From contig DLQD01000008.1 of the NCBI GenBank assembly GCA_002480015.1, forward strand, positions 1 to 16,543: a DNA stretch of 16,543 nucleotides, written 5' to 3'. The position numbers and the translations under genes are program-made. Below, piece after piece: positions 1 through 6,554 of the stretch (its first letter is position 1; each line of letters starts with the position of its first letter). The notes below the pieces were generated by a model. That model saw nothing but the letters and a program-made list of their open reading frames with translations. It was not told the origin of the DNA and searched no databases. The stretch is from Opitutia bacterium UBA7441 (GTDB lineage Bacteria > Verrucomicrobiota > Verrucomicrobiia > Opitutales > Coraliomargaritaceae).

Positions 1-926
1 TCGGGGCGGGCGATTTCGAGGCTGCCGATCACGGACTTGGCCACGTGCTGGATGAGACCTTGAGTGAGCTCCATCATGCCACGGAAGTCAGTGTAGGCTT
101 GATAGAGTTCCAGCATAGTGAACTCGGGGTTGTGGCGGCGGGAAAGGCCTTCGTTACGGAAGACGCGGCCGATCTCGAAGACGCGGTCTTCGCCTGCGAC
201 GAGCATACGCTTGAGGTAGAGCTCCAACGCGATGCGCATGTAGAAGTCACAGTCGAGGGCATTGGAGTGCGTGATAAAGGGACGCGCAGCCGCACCGCCA
301 GCGACTGATTGGAGCATGGGGGTTTCGACTTCGGTGAAATCGCGCTCCCATAGATAGGTGCGCATCTCCTTAATGATCCGAGCGCGGTGACGGAATCGCT
401 GGCGCGACTCCTGGTTGACGATGAGGTCGAGGTAGCGCTGGCGGTAGATCTTGTCGTCGTCTTTGAGGCCCGACCACTTTTCAGGTAGCGGACGAAGGGA
501 CTTGGAAACTAGGGTGTAGCTCTCGGCGCGGACAGTGATCTCGCCGGTCTTGGTCTTAAAGAGGCGGCCTTCGACGCCGATGATGTCGCCGAGGTCGAGC
601 TTCTTGAAATAGGTATTATACTCACCTTCGGGTAGCTCATCGCGGGTCACATAAGCTTGGATCTGGCCGTCGCGGTCTTGGATCTTGATGAAGCTGGCCT
701 TGCCCATGACGCGGAAGACGACGATGCGGCCGGCCACGGCGACCTTGGGCTGTTCCTCGTCGGCGACGCCTTCTTGGTAAAGTTGGATCGCCTCTTCCGA
801 AGTGTGCGTCTGCGCGCAGTTAACGGCAAAGGGGTTGCGATCCTCTTTGCAGAGATTCTCAAGCTTTTGCAGGCGAACTGCATAGAGATCGTGAGTATTG
901 TCGGAATTGGCGGTCTGGTCTTTCAT
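1..926 (-). CDS. lysS: Lysyl-tRNA synthetase, class II (C-terminus beyond window)
   Basis: Charges tRNA-Lys with lysine in the cytoplasm. It begins at an ATG (926-924) and stays open to the left edge, giving 308 residues of a protein usually near 500, so about the last 190 are missing. An OB-fold tRNA anticodon-binding domain spans about residues 64-155 (GRIVVFRVMGKASFIKIQD). The class II catalytic core follows, with the linker YRQRYLDLI near 161-169, motif 1 ending in TEVETPML (198-205) and motif 2 VFEIGRVFRNEG (249-260). The family segment HNPEFTMLELYQAY comes just after. Motif 3 lies outside the window. No Shine-Dalgarno is visible; a GC-rich hairpin occupies that position instead. The gene is divergent from the toxin-antitoxin pair. 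Identification is secure from the catalytic motifs and their order. Confidence 0.96.
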   Translation of the reverse strand, partial: MKDQTANSDNTHDLYAVRLQKLENLCKEDRNPFAVNCAQTHTSEEAIQLYQEGVADEEQPKVAVAGRIVVFRVMGKASFIKIQDRDGQIQAYVTRDELPEGEYNTYFKKLDLGDIIGVEGRLFKTKTGEITVRAESYTLVSKSLRPLPEKWSGLKDDDKIYRQRYLDLIVNQESRQRFRHRARIIKEMRTYLWERDFTEVETPMLQSVAGGAAARPFITHSNALDCDFYMRIALELYLKRMLVAGEDRVFEIGRVFRNEGLSRRHNPEFTMLELYQAYTDFRGMMELTQGLIQHVAKSVIGSLEIARP

Positions 927-932
927 AACGAA

Positions 933-950
933 GCCCGCGAATGTGCGGGC
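933..950 (-). promoter_or_regulatory. GC-rich hairpin in the lysS leader
   Basis: Perfect 6-bp stem GCCCGC/GCGGGC with a 6-nt loop. On the lysS strand it ends 6 nt before the ATG, so it covers the place where a ribosome binding site would sit. There is no U-run after it, so it does not look like a terminator. A role in limiting translation of lysS is inference. Confidence 0.4.
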
Positions 951-1019
951 GCGCCGAGAAATGGCAAATGCAAATTGAACCGTGGACGAATAAGCACTTA
1001 TGACTTTCTGACGGAAAGG

Positions 1020-1032
1020 ATTTTGAACCGTT
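1020..1032 (+). repeat. 13-bp direct repeat, left copy, flanking the TA module
   Basis: ATTTTGAACCGTT is identical to 2135-2147, 7 bp after the toxin stop codon. The two copies bracket the whole toxin-antitoxin module. Shorter words from the right flank, AATTGACGT and ACGTTAATTT, also recur on the left at 1067-1075 and 1109-1118. Confidence 0.6.
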
Positions 1033-1153
1033 CGCACTTCGCTCTCTGAGCTACGAAGGACACGGTAATTGACGTGACGGAGGTCTGCCGAAGATGGCGT
1101 AGCAATAAACGTTAATTTGATGCTCGCGCGAAGAGACATGAGTAGAAAAGGAC

Positions 1154-1181
1154 TTGCATGTATACCAATTGAGCATTTAAT
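1154..1181 (+). promoter_or_regulatory. Possible promoter of the antitoxin-toxin operon
   Basis: TTGCAT (1154-1159) and TTTAAT (1176-1181) are 16 bp apart and resemble sigma-70 -35 and -10 boxes (3/6 and 5/6 matches). Transcription would begin within a few bases of the antitoxin ATG at 1191, and no Shine-Dalgarno is present, so the message could be leaderless. This is a pattern match only. Confidence 0.3.
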
Positions 1182-1190
1182 AAGTCTCAA

Positions 1191-1661
1191 ATGAAAAATA
1201 AAAAAGCAGTAGAAGGCTTTGAAGTGGAAGAGCCCGCAGCGATCTATGGTGAGAAGCGCGGAGCAAAGGCACGTGAGGCACGTGAGGCGATGGATGCGGG
1301 CGAGACGGTCGAGTGCATCCGCGCGGGACTGCCGATGGTGGAGTTTGAGGCACTACAAGATCTGCTCGGGCTTGGCGCCGAGGAGCTGGCGGGGCATTTG
1401 GCTATTTCGCGGAGCACTTTGATCCGGCGGCGCAAGAGCCGCCGGCTGGATGCGCAGGAGTCGGACCGGCTGCTCCGTTATGCGCGGCTCTATGCCCGTG
1501 CGGAGGCGGTCCTCGGCGAAGCCGGTGCGGCACGTAACTGGCTCAAGCAACCCGCCCGTGCCTTGGGCTATGTGCCCCCGCTAGAATTTGCCGAGACCGA
1601 GGCCGGCGCCCGCGAGGTGGAAAACCTGCTCGGGCGGATCGAGCACGGCGTCTTTAGCTAG
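1191..1661 (+). CDS. Xre/MbcA/ParS-type antitoxin (DUF2384)
   Basis: A 156-residue antitoxin of the RES-Xre type II toxin-antitoxin class. It is expected to bind and neutralise the downstream RES toxin and to repress its own operon. A helix-turn-helix region lies at about 51-86 (LGAEELAGHLAISRSTLIRR). The C-terminal toxin-binding domain follows (about 92-154), with the family landmarks ESDRLLRYARLYARAEAVLG, WLKQPARALGYVPP and LGRIEHGVFS at the extreme C-terminus. The length matches the family. The first 40 residues are charged and poorly conserved. The ATG at 1191 is the first in frame and opens an A-rich start with no Shine-Dalgarno. The gap to the toxin ATG is 8 bp, so the two are almost certainly co-transcribed. 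In characterised pairs the antitoxin is labile; nothing here shows that directly. Confidence 0.9.
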   Translation: MKNKKAVEGFEVEEPAAIYGEKRGAKAREAREAMDAGETVECIRAGLPMVEFEALQDLLGLGAEELAGHLAISRSTLIRRRKSRRLDAQESDRLLRYARLYARAEAVLGEAGAARNWLKQPARALGYVPPLEFAETEAGAREVENLLGRIEHGVFS

Positions 1662-1669
1662 GTGGCTCC

Positions 1670-2128
1670 ATGATCTCGGCTTGGCGTATCGTACAGTCTC
1701 ACTGGGCGGAGCGTGCCTTCGACGGTGAAGGCGCACGACTCTACGGAGGACGTTGGAATCCGGTTGGCAGCCCTGTGGTCTATCTGGCGGACACGCGTGC
1801 ACTGGCCGCACTGGAAACGCTGGTGCATGCGGAAGGTTCATTGCGCCATGTCCGCTACGTGCGCTACGAAGTATCGTTCGCCAAGCAACTAGTCGAAACC
1901 GCCGACCTTTCAGGGGTGGCCGAGGTGATGAAGGGATGCATGGTGTCTCCGCGCACGCAGGCGGTGGGTACGGCATGGCTGGCGCGCGGGTCGCAACCCG
2001 TGCTCGAAGTGCGTAGCGCCATTATACCGGAGGAGCCGAACTACCTGCTCAATCCGCGCCACCCGAGATTCGACCGAATAAAGATCGGCAAAGCGGAACC
2101 TTTTGCCTTTGATCCGCGATTGAAGTGA
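1670..2128 (+). CDS. RES-domain toxin (NAD+-degrading)
   Basis: 152 residues, essentially one RES domain. Characterised members of this family deplete NAD+, by phosphorolysis or hydrolysis, and so stop growth. The three residues that name the domain are all present: Arg28 in GARLYGGRWNP, Glu49 in ALAALETLVH and Ser116 in EVRSAIIPEEPNYLLNPRHP. The protein is full length and uninterrupted, so it is probably active. It starts 8 bp after the antitoxin stop, with GGTGG close before the ATG as a weak ribosome site. It has no signal peptide or membrane segment and should act in the cytoplasm. The whole pair is enclosed by a 13-bp direct repeat, which suggests it arrived as a unit. Whether the chemistry is phosphorolysis or hydrolysis cannot be read from the sequence. 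Confidence 0.9.
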   Translation: MISAWRIVQSHWAERAFDGEGARLYGGRWNPVGSPVVYLADTRALAALETLVHAEGSLRHVRYVRYEVSFAKQLVETADLSGVAEVMKGCMVSPRTQAVGTAWLARGSQPVLEVRSAIIPEEPNYLLNPRHPRFDRIKIGKAEPFAFDPRLK

Positions 2129-2134
2129 GCCCTA

Positions 2135-2147
2135 ATTTTGAACCGTT
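2135..2147 (+). repeat. 13-bp direct repeat, right copy, flanking the TA module
   Basis: ATTTTGAACCGTT, identical to 1020-1032, begins 7 bp after the toxin stop codon and runs into the palindrome that precedes the DUF456 gene. Confidence 0.6.
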
Positions 2148-2152
2148 AATTT

Positions 2153-2166
2153 ACGTCAATTGACGT
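2153..2166. promoter_or_regulatory. 14-bp perfect palindrome upstream of the DUF456 gene
   Basis: ACGTCAATTGACGT is a perfect dyad ending 10 bp before the ATG at 2177, with further imperfect symmetry in the flanking TTAATTT and TAATTTA. Its position suits an operator overlapping the transcription or translation start. It could equally belong to the toxin-antitoxin module as a binding site or insertion scar. No binding protein can be named. Confidence 0.45.
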
Positions 2167-2176
2167 TAATTTATTT

Positions 2177-2677
2177 ATGACTGGAATGGAATGGATTACG
2201 CTGAGTGTCGCGACGCTTATTTTTATGTTTGGCTTGGTCGGATCTCTACTGCCGGTGGTGCCGGGGAGCTTCATCGTGTGGCTAGGCGTGATCGTGCATC
2301 GGCTCTGGATGGGGGCGGACGCTTCAGTGACTTGGAAGATTGTCATCCTCACCGGCATTCTCACCTTATTCGGTCAGATCGTCGATTTTTTGATGGGCAT
2401 TTGGGGTGCGCGAAAATTCGGGGCGAGCTGGAAGGGCGCGGTCGGCGCCTTTGTGGGCGCATTTGTCGGTTTTTTTGTGCCACCTCCCCTATTCTGGCTG
2501 ATCGTGGGGCCGATCGCTGGTGCGGTGGTCGGGGAGTTGGCTGCGGGGCGTACCTTCCGCGAAGGCGGTAAGGCGGGCGTCGGCACGGTCGTCGGCGGGA
2601 TCATCGCCTTTGCCCTGAAATTCGGGATCAGCATGTGCGTGATCGTGCTGTTTTTCTTCGATTTATTTTTGTTTTAA
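2177..2677 (+). CDS. DUF456 family small membrane protein
   Basis: 166 residues, of which nearly all are hydrophobic or glycine-rich. The first helix covers about residues 5-22, followed by the family signature region SLLPVVPGSFIVWLGV. Further helices lie near 53-73, 84-103, 104-122 and 138-166. The glycine-zipper stretches (GAVGAFVGAFVGFFVPPP and GPIAGAVVGELAAGR) and the intervening GIWGARKFGASWKG are typical of DUF456 (COG2839, YqgC-like) inner-membrane proteins. Their function is unknown. The protein ends in a Phe-rich tail. The start at 2177 has no Shine-Dalgarno; a second Met lies three codons on. The gene stands alone between the TA pair and a convergent ATPase gene, and its neighbours give no hint of a role. 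Confidence 0.8.
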   Translation: MTGMEWITLSVATLIFMFGLVGSLLPVVPGSFIVWLGVIVHRLWMGADASVTWKIVILTGILTLFGQIVDFLMGIWGARKFGASWKGAVGAFVGAFVGFFVPPPLFWLIVGPIAGAVVGELAAGRTFREGGKAGVGTVVGGIIAFALKFGISMCVIVLFFFDLFLF

Positions 2678-2723
2678 AGCCTATAGGGACGAACGCCGCG
2701 ACCACTGAATAAGGTGCCTGATC

Positions 2724-4946
2724 CTATAGTTTGGCGAAAAGCAGTCGAAGGCTGTTGAGGCAGACTATGACCGTGCTGCCCTCGTGAGCAAAGACACCGA
2801 CACTCAGTGGAATCCAACCAAGGATCGCGGCGGCGGCCATAAGGAAAACGGTGCCGAGGGCGATGGCGAGATTTTGGCGGATGATGGCGCGGGCCCGGCT
2901 ACTGAGTTCGACAGCGGCGAGGAAATTCTCAATGCGGTCCTTCATCAGCACGACCTCGCTTTGCTCCAGCGCGGCGTCGCTCCCGCGAGCGCCCATGGCA
3001 ACGGAGACGTAGGCGGCGGCGAGACAGGGCGCGTCATTCACTCCGTCGCCGACCATAGCAACTTTGTATCCGCGATCCGAATACTCTTTGATCGCGGCAA
3101 CTTTATCCTCCGGACGCAGACCCGCGCGCACCTCTTCGATGCCGATCTGCCGGGCGACTGATTCGGCAGCTGAGCGGCGGTCGCCCGTTAGCATGACCGA
3201 GCGGATGCCTTTTTCGTGCAGCGTAGCGAGCGTCGCTTTGGACTCCGTGCGGATCTGGTCGCGTAGTAGAATACGGGCAATGAGATCTCCCTTAAAAATC
3301 CAGTTCTCGACAAAGTCCGGTTCCGGCTCCGGCACGGACTGCATCCACTCGGCGAGCGGTCCCTCTTCAAGCAGCTCACGACGACCGAGCACACAGAGCG
3401 CGCCCTCTTCCCTGCCCTGCACGCCTTTGCCGCTCATGGCTTCGAAGTCGTCGATTTTATGCTTCTGCGCACCCTGTTGCTTTGCAAATTTTTTAATAGC
3501 GCGCCCAATGGGGTGTGAGCCGTGGCTCTCGAGTGAATAGGCCAGCTCCAGCGCTTCCATTTCGCGCCCTGGAGGAAAACTTTCAATCCGGTCGACCTCC
3601 ATTTCCCCGGTCGTCAGCGTGCCCGTCTTGTCGAGCGCAACGAGGTTCACCTCGGCCAGTTTCTCGATCGCCGCGCCGCCGCGGAAGAGCACACCGTGGC
3701 GGGCACCCCATGCGATGGCAGCGAGGATCGCGGAGGGAATCGAGATGACCAGCGCACAGGGGCTGGCCACGACGAGCAGCGTCATGGCCCGGTAAAATGC
3801 AGAAAAGCCAGCCTCAGTATCCGAGAAGGCAGGGATCCCGTAGCCGAGCCACCAGACGAAAAACATGAAGGCCGTGAGCCCGAGGATACAGATCGTGTAG
3901 CCTGTACCAAAGCGGTCGGTAAAGCGCTGGGTGGGTGCCTTGAGGTGTTGCGCTTCCTCGATAAGGCGGATGACTTTTTGCAAGGCGCTCTCACCAGCCG
4001 GCTTGGTCGCTTTGAGTTGCACCGCGCCCCAGAGATTGATCGTGCCGCTATAGACCGAGTCGCCCTTGAGCTTAGCCACGGGATTGGCCTCGCCGGTCAG
4101 ATTAGACTCGTCGGCGGCGGTTTTGCCCTCGATCACTTCGGCGTCGACAGGAAACTGACCGCCCGGCTTAACCGAAAGCACATCGCCCACCTTGACTTGC
4201 GCCACGGGCACCTCACGCTCGTTGCCCGATGCTTCCACCAAGAGCGCGGTCTTGGGCGCGGCGTCGAAGAGGCTGTCGATCTCCCGCCGCGTGCGATGCA
4301 AGGCAAAATGCTCCAAGGCACCGGAAAAGGAGAACAGGAAAAGAAGTAAGGCCCCTTCCGCCCAGGCACCGATCGAGGCCGCGCCGATCGCCACAGCGAG
4401 CATCAAAAAGTGGATGTCGAGTTCACCTCTAGGCAGACCTTCGCGGACGTCTTCGAAGGCATCCCAGCCGCCTACCACCATCGCGGCGAGATAGAGCACG
4501 ATCGGCACCCAAGCCGGTGCTAAACCGACGGCTTCGATCCCGAACGCAGCCAATCCAAAAAGCGCACAGGCTCCGGCGAGCAGCGCTAAGGTGCGCCAGT
4601 CTTCCTCAACTTCAGAGGCCTCGGCCTCGGGCAGAGAGAGTTCGCGCCAGCGCCAGAGCTTCGGCGCCGTCAGGCAAGTGGCTTTACTCAACTCAAGACT
4701 GCCATCGGCCGCCGATTCAACGACGACACCGATCGCTTTACCACGCGGTTGCTGTTCGATCAAATTAAGCGTCGCTTCGAGACGCGCCTGAAGCTCCGGC
4801 ATATCGACCTCGCCCAAAGTAGCGATGGACACCTTACTGTGATCGGCATCGACACGGATCGCTTCCACCCGGCTACTCTCTTGCAAAAATGCGGCTAGGG
4901 CATCGACCCACTCGGCGGCATTCGAATTCAGCTTTGATTCAGACAT
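2724..4946 (-). CDS. P1B-4-type heavy-metal efflux ATPase (PfeT/CoaT-like)
   Basis: 740-residue P-type ATPase pumping a transition metal out of the cytoplasm. Actuator TGEA is at 284-287, the membrane metal site SPC at 395-397, the phosphorylation site DKTGT at 439-443 (Asp439), the HP motif at 478-479, TGD at 587-589, and the hinge GDGVND at 633-638. The pair SPC plus HEGST (721-725, last membrane helix) is the hallmark of subgroup P1B-4, whose members export Fe(II), Co(II) or Zn(II); CPC-type zinc/cadmium pumps such as ZntA differ. Residues 1-100 look like a degenerate metal-binding fold without the usual CxxC. The start ATG at 4946 lies 7 bp downstream of a PerR/Fur-like palindrome, which fits the peroxide- or iron-controlled PfeT pumps of Bacillus. 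A gap of 136 bp to ispF upstream suggests its own promoter. The substrate is inferred. Confidence 0.92.
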   Translation of the reverse strand: MSESKLNSNAAEWVDALAAFLQESSRVEAIRVDADHSKVSIATLGEVDMPELQARLEATLNLIEQQPRGKAIGVVVESAADGSLELSKATCLTAPKLWRWRELSLPEAEASEVEEDWRTLALLAGACALFGLAAFGIEAVGLAPAWVPIVLYLAAMVVGGWDAFEDVREGLPRGELDIHFLMLAVAIGAASIGAWAEGALLLFLFSFSGALEHFALHRTRREIDSLFDAAPKTALLVEASGNEREVPVAQVKVGDVLSVKPGGQFPVDAEVIEGKTAADESNLTGEANPVAKLKGDSVYSGTINLWGAVQLKATKPAGESALQKVIRLIEEAQHLKAPTQRFTDRFGTGYTICILGLTAFMFFVWWLGYGIPAFSDTEAGFSAFYRAMTLLVVASPCALVISIPSAILAAIAWGARHGVLFRGGAAIEKLAEVNLVALDKTGTLTTGEMEVDRIESFPPGREMEALELAYSLESHGSHPIGRAIKKFAKQQGAQKHKIDDFEAMSGKGVQGREEGALCVLGRRELLEEGPLAEWMQSVPEPEPDFVENWIFKGDLIARILLRDQIRTESKATLATLHEKGIRSVMLTGDRRSAAESVARQIGIEEVRAGLRPEDKVAAIKEYSDRGYKVAMVGDGVNDAPCLAAAYVSVAMGARGSDAALEQSEVVLMKDRIENFLAAVELSSRARAIIRQNLAIALGTVFLMAAAAILGWIPLSVGVFAHEGSTVIVCLNSLRLLFAKL

Positions 4947-4953
4947 ACCTTAC

Positions 4954-4968
4954 TTAGAATAATTCTAA
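4954..4968. promoter_or_regulatory. PerR/Fur-like 7-1-7 operator
   Basis: TTAGAAT-A-ATTCTAA is a perfect 15-bp inverted repeat 7 bp upstream of the P1B-4 ATPase start codon (reading on the minus strand). It has the 7-1-7 layout and sequence style of PerR boxes (consensus TTATAATNATTATAA). On the gene's strand it overlaps a possible -10 TATTCT, 16 bp after a TTGCTA, so binding would block transcription. No Fur-family regulator gene is in the window. Confidence 0.6.
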
Positions 4969-5082
4969 ATAAGCAGATAGCAAGCGCATAGCTGAACAAC
5001 ACGTGGAGAGGGGATGATCCATAAAGGATGTGATTGTAGCTATAGGCCTGAGGCCAACGACTACGAAAAAGGCCTTGCCCAC

Positions 5083-5562
5083 TTACTCCTGCACGACCGT
5101 CAATACAGCCATAGCATGGATGCCGAGCCCGCGACCACAGTCGTTGAGTCCCTCGCCCGTGGTCGCAGTGATGCAGACATCGTCAACCGCAATCCCGAGC
5201 AAGTCGGCCAGTGACTGACGGAGCGCGGGTACCTTCGGGTCAATCTTTGGACGTAGGCATTCGAGCGCTAAAGAAAGGTGGCTGATCTGCCAGCTACCAA
5301 GATCTTTGAGCGCGACCTTAAGGTAGGCTTTGCTGTCAGTGATACCGTCTTGGCACATGGCATCGGCCACCGCACCGATGACGGTGCGTCCGGTCACTCC
5401 ACTAATCGCATCGGTCACAGCATGCAGGATGACATCCGCATCACTGTTACCGCTCAGCGCGGGGGCGTCACGAAAAACCAAGCCGCCCAACACAAGGGGT
5501 CGATTCGACTCGCCCTCAACGAACCGATGACTGTCCAGACCAATCCCTGTCTTGACCTTCAC
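5083..5562 (-). CDS. ispF: 2-C-methyl-D-erythritol 2,4-cyclodiphosphate synthase, PVC-type
   Basis: Fifth enzyme of the MEP pathway to isoprenoids: it cyclises CDP-methylerythritol 2-phosphate, releasing CMP. 159 residues, the usual length. Zinc ligands Asp10 and His12 (GLDSHRF) and His47 (VILHAVTDA) are present. The family segment GDIGxxFP is replaced by TVIGAVADAMCQDGITDS (60-77), and ATTTEKLGFTGRGEGI is replaced by ATTGEGLNDCGRGLGI (133-148). This matches my memory of the divergent chlamydial/verrucomicrobial form rather than a decayed gene, since the metal site and fold landmarks persist. The start is a GTG at 5562, one codon (GGG) after the in-frame ndk stop, with AAGGGG touching the start. 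Translation is probably coupled to ndk. Confidence 0.9.
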   Translation of the reverse strand: MKVKTGIGLDSHRFVEGESNRPLVLGGLVFRDAPALSGNSDADVILHAVTDAISGVTGRTVIGAVADAMCQDGITDSKAYLKVALKDLGSWQISHLSLALECLRPKIDPKVPALRQSLADLLGIAVDDVCITATTGEGLNDCGRGLGIHAMAVLTVVQE

Positions 5563-5565
5563 CCC

Positions 5566-5970
5566 TTAAAGTTCGGAAAAAAAGCGTTTCTTCTCTGCGG
5601 CAGCCGTTTCAGGGCCGTCAGACGCATGGACAACATTGCGCATCATGTCAGTGCCGAGGTCACCGCGGATGGTGCCCTTAGGGGCCTCGAGGGAATTTGT
5701 GGGACCCAGCAGGTCACGCACTTTAGCAATGACACCCTCACCTCGCAGGATCATGGGCATGACCGGACGGCTGCTCATGAAAGCCTCGATCTCGGGGAAG
5801 AAAGGCTTGTCGGCGACGTGAGCATAGTGCTCGCGCAGAATCGGACCATCGAGTTGCATGATTTTTGCCGCGACGATTTCGAAACCGGCTTGCTCGAAGC
5901 GTGTGATAACTTGACCTGCGACACGTTTTTCCATGCAGTCAGGTTTGAGGATGATAAGTGTTTCTTCCAT
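5566..5970 (-). CDS. ndk: Nucleoside diphosphate kinase
   Basis: Transfers the gamma phosphate of ATP to NDPs through a phosphohistidine, balancing the NTP and dNTP pools. 134 residues, slightly shorter than the usual 140-150. Visible landmarks are the opening ETLIILKPD with Lys9, GPTNSLEAPKGTIRGDLG (Arg102) and the active-site segment NVVHASD with catalytic His115. In most family members this reads NxxHGSD, so Gly is replaced by Ala here. The segment APKGT has Lys in place of the more usual Pro region, a minor variation. No Shine-Dalgarno precedes the ATG at 5970. It lies 62 bp downstream of pgpA and directly upstream of ispF in the same reading frame, so the three are likely one transcript. 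Confidence 0.95.
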   Translation of the reverse strand: MEETLIILKPDCMEKRVAGQVITRFEQAGFEIVAAKIMQLDGPILREHYAHVADKPFFPEIEAFMSSRPVMPMILRGEGVIAKVRDLLGPTNSLEAPKGTIRGDLGTDMMRNVVHASDGPETAAAEKKRFFSEL

Positions 5971-6032
5971 AGGGTGTTAAATGAAGCTCCAAGGGGATGC
6001 CGCAGGCGCTAAGCGATGACAAGCTCAAATCC

Positions 6033-6554
6033 TCAGAACAAAAAATGCAGAATCAAGTGCAGGCACACACAGGCCGCTAGGCCCGCAGCCCAATCATCCG
6101 CCGCGCATCCGAGCCCGCCGGGCAGGTTCTGCAAGTTCGAAATCCCAAAAGGCTTCAAAATATCGAAGAGGCGGAAGAGCGCGAAGCCCGCCAGTAAGAC
6201 AGGCCATCCACCGTGTTGGACGATCAAGCCAGCGTTGCCACCCATGCCAATAAAGACCAAGGGCACTGCGACGACTTCGTCCAGCACGATCATTCCGGGG
6301 TCGCGCATCTGCAGGCGTTTCTCGGCGGCGTCGCAAATCGCCACCGAGAGGTAGGCGCTGAGCGCGGCGAAGAAGATGAAGCCGATGGGCGACGCGTTGT
6401 GGAAAAATACCGCATAGACAGCCATGCCGACTACGGTGCCCCAAGTGCCCGGCGCTTTTCTAATCCGCCCAATAGGACCCATTGTTGCGCAATTGACGAC
6501 GAACCGAGTGGGTAAGGCGTTCGTCCAAAAAACGTATCGATCAATCGATTTCAC
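6033..6554 (-). CDS. pgpA: Phosphatidylglycerophosphatase A
   Basis: Membrane phosphatase that dephosphorylates phosphatidylglycerol phosphate to phosphatidylglycerol, the step after PgsA. 173 residues with four or so hydrophobic segments. The conserved PgpA motifs are in order: KAPGTWGT (33-40), RDPGMIVLDE (84-93), FRLFDILKPFGI (127-138) and GGLGCAADDWAAG (146-158), including the acidic residues Asp92, Glu93, Asp131, Asp153 and Asp154. The start is a GTG at 6554 that overlaps the pgsA stop by 4 bp (GTGA), so the pair is translationally coupled. A Met at residue 25 (6482) is possible but would cut into the conserved N-terminal region. The protein ends in a hydrophobic tail LILHFLF. Confidence 0.93.
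   Translation of the reverse strand: MKSIDRYVFWTNALPTRFVVNCATMGPIGRIRKAPGTWGTVVGMAVYAVFFHNASPIGFIFFAALSAYLSVAICDAAEKRLQMRDPGMIVLDEVVAVPLVFIGMGGNAGLIVQHGGWPVLLAGFALFRLFDILKPFGISNLQNLPGGLGCAADDWAAGLAACVCLHLILHFLF

Noticed and set aside
965..1065. tRNA-like words on the minus strand (GTAGCTCAGAGAGC and GGTTCAAAATCC)
   Set aside because: The D-arm-like and T-arm-like pieces are only about 14 nt apart, the T-loop has an extra A, and no acceptor stem or anticodon arm can be drawn. At most a relic; probably chance.
2681..2729. CTATAGG/CCTATAG inverted repeat between the convergent DUF456 and P1B-4 ATPase genes as a two-way terminator
   Set aside because: A 7-bp AT-rich stem with a 35-nt loop and no T-run is too weak to call a terminator.
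3696..4349. Long plus-strand frame (217 codons) opposite the P1B-4 ATPase
   Set aside because: It is antisense to a clearly coding gene, rich in Arg/Gly/Asp/Glu as expected for a shadow frame, and has no family motifs.
5041..5082. GGCC-rich short palindromes after ispF as a terminator
   Set aside because: Stems of 4 bp and an AAGGCCTT palindrome with no loop; not a credible intrinsic terminator.
5278..6012. 244-codon plus-strand frame opposite ispF and ndk
   Set aside because: Shadow of two firmly identified genes on the minus strand.
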